Positions 38,926-46,877 of a stretch of 64,000 nucleotides of DNA are shown one piece after another. Within the stretch, counting starts at the first letter, position 1. Each line of letters opens with the position of its first letter. The stretch spans positions 17,687 to 81,686 of the forward strand of contig CAXBCR010000014.1 of the NCBI GenBank assembly GCA_963974475.1, read 5' to 3'. The position numbers and the translations under genes are program-made. Source of the stretch: CAJXZP01 sp963974475. Lineage in GTDB: Bacteria > Bacteroidota > Bacteroidia > Flavobacteriales_G > Salibacteraceae. The notes beneath the pieces are model-generated. The model had not been told where the DNA came from. It made no database searches and worked only from the letters and a program-made list of their open reading frames with translations.

Positions 38926-41118
38926 TTACTTTGTAAACAATAATTCTCTGTATTTTGGCAATGGCCAATACTTATTATCTACGACCAGTTCTAACTTATC
39001 AACGTCATACCTAATCTTGTTAAAATAAGGAATAACATTGTTACAATATGCGGTTGCTTGCTCTTTTAAAGTTGCCAAACTGTTTGCTGATTTTCTAGCG
39101 GCAGTCATTTCCGTAATGTTTTTACTCAATCCTTGAATACGAGCAGAAACATCTTTAATCATTTCTAGTTGCTGACTTGCATAAGTTTCAAAGCTATCTC
39201 CAAAAATCGCTTTCATTCCATTTACATTTTCAACCAACATTTTTTGATATTCTATCGCTGTAGGTAAAATATGGTTAAGTCCCATATCTGCCATTACTCT
39301 CGATTCAATTTGAATGGTCAATTTATATTTTTCCAATTCAATTTCATGGCGTGCCTCTAATTCGATTTCTGACAATACATTCTGATCAGCAAATAATTTT
39401 TTAGCTTTATCCGAAACCAAGAAATCTAATGCTTCAGGAGTAGTCTTTTTGTTACTCAACCCTCTTTTCTCGGCAATTTTCACCCATTCGTCACCATATC
39501 CATTTCCATCAAAAATGATGTTCTTAGATTCGATAATATATTTTCTTAATACCTCGATAATTGCATCGTCTTTCTTTTTACCGCCATTAATCAGACCGTC
39601 CACTTCCACTTTAAACTTTTGCAATTGAGATGCCATTGCGGTGTTTAAAACTGTCATTGGATTAGCACAGTTGGCCGTTGATCCAACCGCTCTAAATTCA
39701 AATTTATTTCCTGTAAATGCGAATGGAGAGGTTCTATTTCTATCTGTATTATCTAATAAGAGTTCAGGGATTTTACCTATATTCAATTTCAATTCCGTTT
39801 TTTCATCCGAAGACAAGTCTTGTCTTGAAACCTTATCCTCTACTTCCTTCAAGATTTTACTCAATTGTGAACCCAAGAAAATTGAAATAATTGCAGGAGG
39901 AGCTTCATTTGCACCTAACCTATGATCATTTCCAGCTCCTGCAATAGATGCTCTTAATAAATCATCATGTTCTGCTACAGCCCGGATAGTGTTAATCAAA
40001 AACGTCAAGAAACGTAAGTTCGTTTTTGGCGTGTTTCCAGGGTTCAACAAATTGCGATGTTTCGGAGAGTTGGTACTTAACGACCAGTTATTATGTTTTC
40101 CCGATCCATTAATTCCAGCAAATGGTTTTTCGTGTAACAATACTTTGAAATCATGACGTTCACCCACACGTTCCATCACATCCATTAAAAGTGAATTGTG
40201 ATCTACCGCTAAGTTACATTCTTCAAATAAAGGAGCGCATTCAAATTGATTAGGCGCAACCTCATTGTGTCGCGTCATTACAGGAATCCCTAATCGATGA
40301 ACTTCTTGTTCGAAATCTCTAATAAAAGCGTTAGCTCTTGACGGAATTGCACCAAAATAGTGATCATCTAATTGTTGTCCTTTGGAAGAAGAATGCCCAA
40401 ACAAAGTTCTACCGGTAAGTAAAATATCTGGTCGAGCGGCAGCTAACGCAGAATCAATCAAGAAGTATTCTTGTTCCCAACCTAAGGTGGTGGTTACTTT
40501 CGTTATGTTTTTATCAAAATACTGACACACATCTGTAGCCGCTTTATCCACCACATGTAATGCGCGTAGCAAAGGAGTTTTGTAATCCAATGCTTCACCC
40601 GTATAAGCAATAAATACGGTAGGAATACATAAAGTCTCACCCATAATAAAGGCTGGAGAAGTAGGATCCCAAGCGGTATAGCCCCGTGCTTCAAATGTAT
40701 TTCTAATTCCTCCATTTGGAAAAGAAGAAGCATCAGGTTCCTGTTGAATCAACTGAGCACCATCAAAGGTTTCAAATGACGTTCCATCGCCTGCTGGGGT
40801 ATTAAAAGAATCATGCTTTTCTGCTGTTCTACCTGTTAGCGGTTGAAACCAGTGTGTGTAATGAGTAGCCCCTTTCGACATTGCCCAAGACTTCATTCCT
40901 GATGCTACTAGATCAGCCACTTTTCTATCCAAAGATGAACCAAAATTAATTGCGTTATTTACACTTTTGTATGCACCTTCCGAAAGGAATTGGCGCATCG
41001 CCTTTTGATTAAATGAATTTTCACCATAATAATCCGAAATTCTGTGAGAACTTGTTTCCACTTCTTTTGGTGGACGATTCATAGATAATTCGAGTGCTTT
41101 TAGTCTTAACGATGCCAT
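38926..41118 (-). CDS. glnN: Glutamine synthetase type III
   Basis: 730 residues from ATG 41118 (MASLRLKALELSMNRPPKEV); the frame opens 12 codons earlier inside the promoter region and that start is rejected. Size and motifs are those of GSIII: GWEQEYFLID, HNEVAPNQFECAP, FAGINGSGKHNNWSL, RLGANEAPPAI, NRTSPFAFTGNKFEFRAVGS, a C-terminal helical part unique to type III. Makes glutamine from glutamate, ammonia and ATP as a double hexameric ring. Single gene. Repeats upstream (41165-41224) could be its control site. Confidence 0.97.
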   Translation of the reverse strand: MASLRLKALELSMNRPPKEVETSSHRISDYYGENSFNQKAMRQFLSEGAYKSVNNAINFGSSLDRKVADLVASGMKSWAMSKGATHYTHWFQPLTGRTAEKHDSFNTPAGDGTSFETFDGAQLIQQEPDASSFPNGGIRNTFEARGYTAWDPTSPAFIMGETLCIPTVFIAYTGEALDYKTPLLRALHVVDKAATDVCQYFDKNITKVTTTLGWEQEYFLIDSALAAARPDILLTGRTLFGHSSSKGQQLDDHYFGAIPSRANAFIRDFEQEVHRLGIPVMTRHNEVAPNQFECAPLFEECNLAVDHNSLLMDVMERVGERHDFKVLLHEKPFAGINGSGKHNNWSLSTNSPKHRNLLNPGNTPKTNLRFLTFLINTIRAVAEHDDLLRASIAGAGNDHRLGANEAPPAIISIFLGSQLSKILKEVEDKVSRQDLSSDEKTELKLNIGKIPELLLDNTDRNRTSPFAFTGNKFEFRAVGSTANCANPMTVLNTAMASQLQKFKVEVDGLINGGKKKDDAIIEVLRKYIIESKNIIFDGNGYGDEWVKIAEKRGLSNKKTTPEALDFLVSDKAKKLFADQNVLSEIELEARHEIELEKYKLTIQIESRVMADMGLNHILPTAIEYQKMLVENVNGMKAIFGDSFETYASQQLEMIKDVSARIQGLSKNITEMTAARKSANSLATLKEQATAYCNNVIPYFNKIRYDVDKLELVVDNKYWPLPKYRELLFTK

Positions 41119-41143
41119 AAAATTGAATTTTATATATTTTTCA

Positions 41144-41151
41144 CAAATATA
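41144..41151 (-). promoter_or_regulatory. -7 promoter box of GSIII
   Basis: TATATTTG on the minus strand (41151-41144), leader about 20 bases. No -33 TTG, which fits an activated promoter. Confidence 0.5.
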
Positions 41152-41164
41152 CATTCAAAATTAA

Positions 41165-41224
41165 GGGGGTCATTTAAAAAAAACATGATTTTTATCAACA
41201 TGGAATGAAAAATAACGGGGGTCA
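41165..41224. repeat. Repeated GGGGGTCA and inverted repeat upstream of GSIII
   Basis: GGGGGTCA occurs at 41165-41172 and 41217-41224. Between them CATGAT (41184-41189) faces ATCAACATG (41194-41202), an imperfect palindrome. They lie 14-80 bases upstream of the GSIII -7 box and are G-rich against an AT-rich background. Confidence 0.4.
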
Positions 41225-41243
41225 GCCAAAATTTTTACACTTT

Positions 41244-42242
41244 TTACTGAACAACGGTAAAATACACATAAATACAATAACTCGAAAACAGAATAAACCC
41301 TTCTATCTTAGAAATTCGTTTACGAGTAATCATCATTGGAAGTGCTAGAATCGCAATTCCTATCACCCACCACATATCATTATGCAGAACAACATCAGCA
41401 ACAGGGATGGATTTAAAAAGGCTGGTAATTCCTAAAATACCTAATATATTAAAGATATTAGACCCGATTAAGTTCCCAACCGATAAATCTGAATGACGTT
41501 TAAACGCAGCTACAACGGAAGTCATTAGTTCAGGTAACGAAGTTCCAAAGGCCACAATTGTAACACTAATAACATAATCACTAATTCCGAGAAACGAAGC
41601 CAAACCAACCGTTCCATCTACTAAAAGATGCGCACCGTAGCTTAAACCAATAGAACCTACAATAATAAAGATGACATCTTTCACAACGGTAGATTCACCT
41701 ACCTCATCCACAATGTTTGATTCCGCTTTTTCGGCTTTAATTGTTTTACGTGATTTCCAGATTAAAAACCCATTAAAGCCAAACAGGACAGCTAACATCA
41801 CGACCCCATTCATCCAGTTTAAACCAGTTACATAATTAGCATCATCTTGCGCTCCAAGATTGTCCCAATATTCTGGATCTATATTCATCCACATAAAACC
41901 AAACACCAATAAAGTGCTCAGCATTAAAACAGGCCAATCTATTTTATACGAGTTTTTACTTACTTCTATTGGGAAAATCAAAGCAGTTATTCCCAAAACC
42001 AATGCGATATTTGCAATATTAGACCCAACCACGTTACCCATGGCAATTCCGGGATGCTCAGCAAACATAGCTTCTAAGCTAACTAATAATTCGGGCGCAG
42101 AAGTACCAAATGAAACAATGGTCATTCCAACCACCAATGTAGAAATATTAAACCGGAGCGCAATACTTACTGCGCCTCGCACTAATAGTTCTCCACCAGC
42201 AACCAATGCTAAAATTCCGGCAAGAATTAATAATATATCCAC
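41244..42242 (-). CDS. Calcium/sodium antiporter (CaCA family, YrbG-like)
   Basis: 332 residues, GTG start at 42242. About ten membrane helices in two inverted halves, each with its ion-binding alpha repeat: GTSAPELLVSLEA near 47-59 and GTSLPELMTSVVAAF in the second half, followed by SNIFNILGILGI. Expels calcium in exchange for sodium across the inner membrane. An acidic/basic loop separates the halves. It lies 2 bases after the tatA stop, so the genes are co-transcribed. Confidence 0.93.
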   Translation of the reverse strand: MDILLILAGILALVAGGELLVRGAVSIALRFNISTLVVGMTIVSFGTSAPELLVSLEAMFAEHPGIAMGNVVGSNIANIALVLGITALIFPIEVSKNSYKIDWPVLMLSTLLVFGFMWMNIDPEYWDNLGAQDDANYVTGLNWMNGVVMLAVLFGFNGFLIWKSRKTIKAEKAESNIVDEVGESTVVKDVIFIIVGSIGLSYGAHLLVDGTVGLASFLGISDYVISVTIVAFGTSLPELMTSVVAAFKRHSDLSVGNLIGSNIFNILGILGITSLFKSIPVADVVLHNDMWWVIGIAILALPMMITRKRISKIEGFILFSSYCIYVYFTVVQ

Positions 42243-42244
42243 AA

Positions 42245-42610
42245 TTAAAGAGGGTTAGATGTTTTAGACGAAGAATCCGCATTCATGGCCGACTTGCTCA
42301 TCTCATCCACGGATTCTGTTATTTCATCAATTACGGATTTCATTTTTTTATTCGCCTGGTTTTTTACCGAATTCACAAGGTCCGCCTGTTTTTTTACTGA
42401 TTTAACATTATCATCAATATCCATTTTCACCTCATCTACAGAGGATTGAATATCTCGTTTCACGCCATCCGTTGCATCTTTTACATATCTAATTCCTTTA
42501 CCCAAACTACGAGCAAACTCCGGAATTTTATCCGCGCCAAACAAAAGAAGCACCACCACAAAAATGGCAAACAACTCTCCAAAACCTAAATTAAAAAATG
42601 CGAAAATCAT
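42245..42610 (-). CDS. tatA: Twin-arginine translocase subunit TatA/TatB
   Basis: 121 residues. One N-terminal membrane helix (GFGELFAIFVVVLLLFGADKIPEFARS) with the FG hinge, an amphipathic helix (LGKGIRYVKDATDGVKRDI) and a long, charged, coiled C-terminal tail of about 80 residues, longer than classic TatA and closer to TatB in length. It could serve either role. No tatC nearby. First gene of a pair with the CaCA exchanger. Confidence 0.9.
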   Translation of the reverse strand: MIFAFFNLGFGELFAIFVVVLLLFGADKIPEFARSLGKGIRYVKDATDGVKRDIQSSVDEVKMDIDDNVKSVKKQADLVNSVKNQANKKMKSVIDEITESVDEMSKSAMNADSSSKTSNPL

Positions 42611-42632
42611 TTTATAGACCGTATTGAAAGTT

Positions 42633-42640
42633 CAAATATA
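42633..42640 (-). promoter_or_regulatory. -7 promoter box of tatA
   Basis: TATATTTG on the minus strand (42640-42633), 22 bases upstream of ATG 42610, immediately after the secDF terminator. Confidence 0.55.
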
Positions 42641-42641
42641 C

Positions 42642-42676
42642 AAAAAGCCCTTTTAGGTATGACCTAAAAGGGCTTT
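42642..42676 (-). terminator. Intrinsic terminator after secDF
   Basis: Perfect 15-bp stem (42644-42658 / 42662-42676) with a 3-base loop and five Ts on the minus strand; 21 bases past the stop at 42698. Confidence 0.95.
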
Positions 42677-42697
42677 CAATTCTTTTATTATTAAAGC

Positions 42698-45600
42698 CTA
42701 GTGCTTCACATCTTGTTTACTCAAATCGTAAGTAACTGGAGTTGCAATAAACAATGATGAATATGTTCCAACAACCACACCTACCATCATCGCAAATATG
42801 AATCCTCTAATCATTTCACCACCAAGAACGAAGATAATTAGCAACACAAAGAAGGTAGATAAAGACGTATTAATAGTACGACTAATAGTACTATTTAACG
42901 CACTATTGATAACTTCTTTGGCTTCCTTTTTTGGATGTAATCCAAGATACTCTCTCAATCTATCAAATACCACTACGGTATCATTAATAGAATAACCCAC
43001 TACCGTAAGGATAGCTGCAATAAACGCTTGGTCAATTTCTAATGAGAATGGTAACACACCATAGAATAAAGAGAAAATAGCTAATACGATTAACACATCA
43101 TGCGCTAATGCTGCAATTGCTCCGGCTGAATATTGCCACTTTGAGAAACGAGCAAAAATGTAAACGAAAATCACAATCAAAGAGAAGATTACCGCAATAA
43201 ATGCTGCTTCTTTAATATCATCAGCAATAGTTGCTTCCACTTTAGAAGAGGTTAATTCTCCTACAAATTGTGCTGGCGTTACTTTATCGGTATAGAAACC
43301 TATTAACCCATCATAAAGTTTACCCTCAATAACATCATCCACATCATTCTCCGTGTTTTCAATCATGTATTTGGTAGTAATTTTCACCTGATTGGACGCG
43401 CCAAAAGTTTTCACCTCAGGTACATTTTTAAGACCATCTTCATTTACAAACTGTTCGGATAATGCAGAAGAAATTTCAGCCACATCAACAGGTGCATCAA
43501 AACGAACAATGTAAGAACGACCTCCAGTAAAATCAACTCCGTAGTTTAACCCTCGAGTCAATAGTGAAGCAGCCCCCAACAAAATAACTCCTAAAGATAG
43601 CGCGTAAAACATTTTACGTTTACCCAAGAAATCAATATTCATGTTTTGAAATGCATTTTCTGTTAACTTGGTAGAAAACTTAATTTCTTTACCTGCACCC
43701 ATAGCCCATTCGAAAATCAATCGGGTAATAAAGATTGCAGAGAATAAAGAAGTAATAATACCTATTATTAAGGTAGTAGCGAATCCTTGAATTGGCCCTG
43801 TACCGAAAACGAATAGAATAATACCCGTTAACATAGTCGTAATATTTGAATCTAGAATAGAACTATAAGCTGCATTATACCCATCAGCAATAGCTTGCTT
43901 AAATCCTTTTCCGGTTCTCATTTCTTCACGAATACGCTCGTAAATCAAAACGTTAGCATCTACCGACATACCTATGGTCAACACGATACCAGCAATACCT
44001 GGAAGTGTTAAAGTAGCTCTTAATGAAGCTAAGAAACCAAGAATAAAGAACAAGTTGGCAGCCAAAGCAATATCAGCAACAACACCCGCAGTAGAATAAT
44101 AAAAAATCATGTAAATCAAAATGATTACTAATGCAATCATAAATGATGACCAACCTGAATCAATGGCTTCTTGACCTAATGAAGGACCAACAATGGCTTC
44201 TTCAATAATGTGTAGAGGAGCTGGTAACTTACCTGCTTTTAACACACCTGCCAAATCACCTGCTTCTTGTTGGGTAAAACGGCCAGTAATTTCAGTACGT
44301 CCACCAGGAATCTCACCTTGGACGGTTGGTGCAGAATAAACTAAACCATCTAAAACAACAGCTACAGATTGTTTATTTCCGTTTCCATCTCCTTTAGATA
44401 AACGAGCAGTCATTTTCTTCCAAATGTTAGCTCCAGTAGAATTCATGTTCATGTTTACCGTAGCATTTCCAAGCGGGTCAGCACCCACTCTAGCATCTGT
44501 AACCACATCACCTTCTAATTCTGCTTTTCCACCTTTAGGTACTTTGATTGCATATAAGTAATACAAATCTTCTGTTCCTTCCATTTCTTTTGCTTCCCAA
44601 AGGAATCTAGTTCTTGGTGGAAATAAAGATTTGATATCTTTTCTATGTAAGTAAGAATTCACAATAGAAGTATCACCTGCTCTTGCGTAACCTACTCTTG
44701 CTCCGGGTAGCGGGGCTCCTTCTTGCGAAAGATTTGGGTATAGATGAAAGAACAATGGATTGGCCGCTTCTTTTTGAGCATCCGTCATTGAAGCGTAATC
44801 TAATGAATCTGTTGATTCATTTTCCGCTTCTGTCATTAAATCTTCCATTGATTTTTCTGCGGTATCTGAAGCTATTGATGAAGAATCATCCATAGCTGAT
44901 TCCAAATCAGCAGCAATATCACTTGCAGACTCTTGACTTGCTTCAGCAGTTTCTGCTCCTTCTTCCTCAGTACTTTCAAAAGTGGCTTTCAGGATTGTGT
45001 TTGCACGATCTAAACCTCCAATGATTTGAGAATTATCGTAACATTCCCAGAATTCCAATTTAGCCGTTCCTTGTAAGAAATCTCTAATTCTTCTTTTATC
45101 TTTAACACCAGGAAGCTCTACAATGATACGACCAGAACCAGAAAGACGTTGAATTTTTGGTTGAACAACACCTAAGTTATCCACCCTTTTTCTAAGCACT
45201 TGTTCAGTTCTAACGATTGCATCTTCCGATTCAGCCTTTACAACACTAATGATGTGCTCATTAGTTGCATCCGGTTGAATTTTGTCTTTGTTTTCCAAGT
45301 TATGAAAAACAGCAGCCAACTGAAAATCAGGAGCCACTTCAGCTTGAGCTTCAGCAAACAAGTCCACAAAGTTCTCAGAACTGTTACGTTGTTTTTGAAT
45401 CGCGCTGTTCAAAATTTTCACGAATGTTGGGTTCGTGCGGTTACCGCCTGCCATTTCTCTTACCAAGTCTGGTTCAGAAACCTCAAGGGTAACATGCATT
45501 CCACCTTGAAGGTCTAGCCCCAAGTTGATTTCACGTTTCTTTACAAAAGAATACGTGTGATCCAATAGCGGATACACATTTACAGGACCTTGATTTAACA

Positions 45601-45805
45601 AGTATTCTGTTTCAAAACTTTGACTCGCTGAATCCTTCTCATAAATGGAAAGCTCCACAATTTCTGATAAAGAGTCTGCTTTTTGAGCGGCTACTACAGC
45701 AGCTTCACTTTCTACACCACTTGCCACCCAAGTGAACGACAGTTGGTATAAACTTGCGAGGACCAGCAATATGGCGAATCCCCAAATAAACGATTTATTT
45801 TGCAT
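42698..45805 (-). CDS. secDF: Protein translocase subunit SecDF (fused)
   Basis: 1035 residues. SecD part 1-720: first membrane helix (about 8-28), periplasmic P1 domain starting NLGLDLQGGMHVTLEV, an acidic Ser/Asp/Glu-rich stretch at about 272-350, and five membrane helices with IVLTIGMSVDANVLIYERIREE. SecF part from about 722 (MNIDFLGKRKMFYALS, then GVDFTGGRSYIVRF, then SINDTVVVFDRLREYLG). Uses the proton gradient to pull exported proteins out of SecYEG. The D1/F fusion is usual in Bacteroidota. Own promoter and terminator. Confidence 0.98.
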   Translation of the reverse strand: MQNKSFIWGFAILLVLASLYQLSFTWVASGVESEAAVVAAQKADSLSEIVELSIYEKDSASQSFETEYLLNQGPVNVYPLLDHTYSFVKKREINLGLDLQGGMHVTLEVSEPDLVREMAGGNRTNPTFVKILNSAIQKQRNSSENFVDLFAEAQAEVAPDFQLAAVFHNLENKDKIQPDATNEHIISVVKAESEDAIVRTEQVLRKRVDNLGVVQPKIQRLSGSGRIIVELPGVKDKRRIRDFLQGTAKLEFWECYDNSQIIGGLDRANTILKATFESTEEEGAETAEASQESASDIAADLESAMDDSSSIASDTAEKSMEDLMTEAENESTDSLDYASMTDAQKEAANPLFFHLYPNLSQEGAPLPGARVGYARAGDTSIVNSYLHRKDIKSLFPPRTRFLWEAKEMEGTEDLYYLYAIKVPKGGKAELEGDVVTDARVGADPLGNATVNMNMNSTGANIWKKMTARLSKGDGNGNKQSVAVVLDGLVYSAPTVQGEIPGGRTEITGRFTQQEAGDLAGVLKAGKLPAPLHIIEEAIVGPSLGQEAIDSGWSSFMIALVIILIYMIFYYSTAGVVADIALAANLFFILGFLASLRATLTLPGIAGIVLTIGMSVDANVLIYERIREEMRTGKGFKQAIADGYNAAYSSILDSNITTMLTGIILFVFGTGPIQGFATTLIIGIITSLFSAIFITRLIFEWAMGAGKEIKFSTKLTENAFQNMNIDFLGKRKMFYALSLGVILLGAASLLTRGLNYGVDFTGGRSYIVRFDAPVDVAEISSALSEQFVNEDGLKNVPEVKTFGASNQVKITTKYMIENTENDVDDVIEGKLYDGLIGFYTDKVTPAQFVGELTSSKVEATIADDIKEAAFIAVIFSLIVIFVYIFARFSKWQYSAGAIAALAHDVLIVLAIFSLFYGVLPFSLEIDQAFIAAILTVVGYSINDTVVVFDRLREYLGLHPKKEAKEVINSALNSTISRTINTSLSTFFVLLIIFVLGGEMIRGFIFAMMVGVVVGTYSSLFIATPVTYDLSKQDVKH

Positions 45806-45856
45806 CTATATTTAGCTTATTTTCAGGGCATAATAACCCCATAAAAATTAGGAGCG

Positions 45857-45887
45857 CAAATATAGAATTTCCATTGAATTTACCCAA
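45857..45887 (-). promoter_or_regulatory. Promoter of secDF
   Basis: Minus strand: TTG (45887-45885), 20-base spacer, TATATTTG (45864-45857). Leader about 45 bases to ATG 45805. Confidence 0.65.
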
Positions 45888-45960
45888 TGTAAATCAGGGA
45901 ATCTCAAATATTTTTAATACGAATAAAATTTAAATTTCATCATCAATGTATAATTCATCG

Positions 45961-45968
45961 TAATTTTG
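45961..45968 (+). promoter_or_regulatory. -7 promoter box of the DCC gene, apparently leaderless
   Basis: TAATTTTG with only 4 bases before ATG 45973, so transcription would begin at or just before the start codon. Confidence 0.5.
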
Positions 45969-45972
45969 AAAA

Positions 45973-46380
45973 ATGGAAGTACCAATTTCTCAAAAAATCA
46001 TTCTATTCGATGGTGTTTGTGGATTATGCAATATGTGGGTAGATTGGGTGATAAAAAAGGATACCCATCGGGTGTTCAAGTACTCTCCAATTCAAGGTCA
46101 ATTTGCCAAACAACTCCAACTCGAGTCCTCATTGATAAACCACCCTCAATCCATCATTTACCTTAACAAAGACAAAACACTAGTCAAGTCGAAAGCCGCA
46201 TTGCATATAGCAAAAGAGCTTCCATTTCCATGGAAGCTCCTATTTATTTTTTCTATTATCCCTGTGTTTTTGCGAGACCCGATTTATGACTATATTGCCA
46301 AAAACAGGTATGCATGGTTTGGGAAATCTGAGTCATGCAGAATCCCCACCTCACAAGAAAAAAATCTATTTATCCCTTAG
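45973..46380 (+). CDS. DCC-family thiol-disulfide oxidoreductase-like protein
   Basis: 135 residues. FDGVCGLCN at 12-20 is the DxxCxxC signature (D13, C16, C19) of the DCC/YuxK family, a thioredoxin-like group whose partners are unknown. Downstream: KYSPIQGQFAKQL and SKAALHIAKEL, then a hydrophobic patch (LLFIFSIIPVFLRDPIYDYIAKNRYAWFG) and a further cysteine in SESCRIP. Single plus-strand gene; its end overlaps the convergent DUF5606 gene by 4 bases. Confidence 0.88.
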   Translation: MEVPISQKIILFDGVCGLCNMWVDWVIKKDTHRVFKYSPIQGQFAKQLQLESSLINHPQSIIYLNKDKTLVKSKAALHIAKELPFPWKLLFIFSIIPVFLRDPIYDYIAKNRYAWFGKSESCRIPTSQEKNLFIP

Positions 46381-46820
46381 TCTTCCGACTCGGTAATTTC
46401 TTCTTTTTCTGGAGCTTCCTCCACAGAGTTAGCCCATTCCAAATCAATCAGACCTTTCTCCATCAACAAATTAGCCCATTGATAAATTTTCTTCAAATCG
46501 GAAGAATAAACGCGATCTTCATCATATTCTGGAAAAACTTCCGAAAACTCTGATTTCAATTCAGCTCCACTCCATTTTTTATACGGAATGGCCTTCCCTT
46601 CAAATTTTATAAGAATGGCTTTTAAAATTTCGGACAATGGTTTTTCTCCATCCTCGCCATAAATACTAATATCAGAAAGTGCGCTAATTCTATTGTGTGC
46701 ATGCGCAGGTGATTTCTTACCGTCAAGTAAAGACTCTACAATAACACCATTTTTCATCGAACCCTTTAATCTAAAAAGCCCCCCCTTTCCTGAAATGGAT
46801 AAAATATCTTGTAATCCCAT
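46377..46820 (-). CDS. DUF5606 family protein
   Basis: 147 residues, soluble. LQDILSISGKGGLFRLKGSMKNGVIVESLLDGKK (3-36) followed by ALSDISIYGEDGEKPLSEILKAI fits DUF5606, a Bacteroidota family of unknown function, with an Sm-like beta start. An acidic tail (EEAPEKEEITESED) is normal for it. No promoter box recognised upstream. Confidence 0.82.
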   Translation of the reverse strand: MGLQDILSISGKGGLFRLKGSMKNGVIVESLLDGKKSPAHAHNRISALSDISIYGEDGEKPLSEILKAILIKFEGKAIPYKKWSGAELKSEFSEVFPEYDEDRVYSSDLKKIYQWANLLMEKGLIDLEWANSVEEAPEKEEITESED

Positions 46821-46877
46821 TATTCTCTTTTGAATTTGTGTGCAATATTATTATTCAATCTTGATAACACAAACGGT

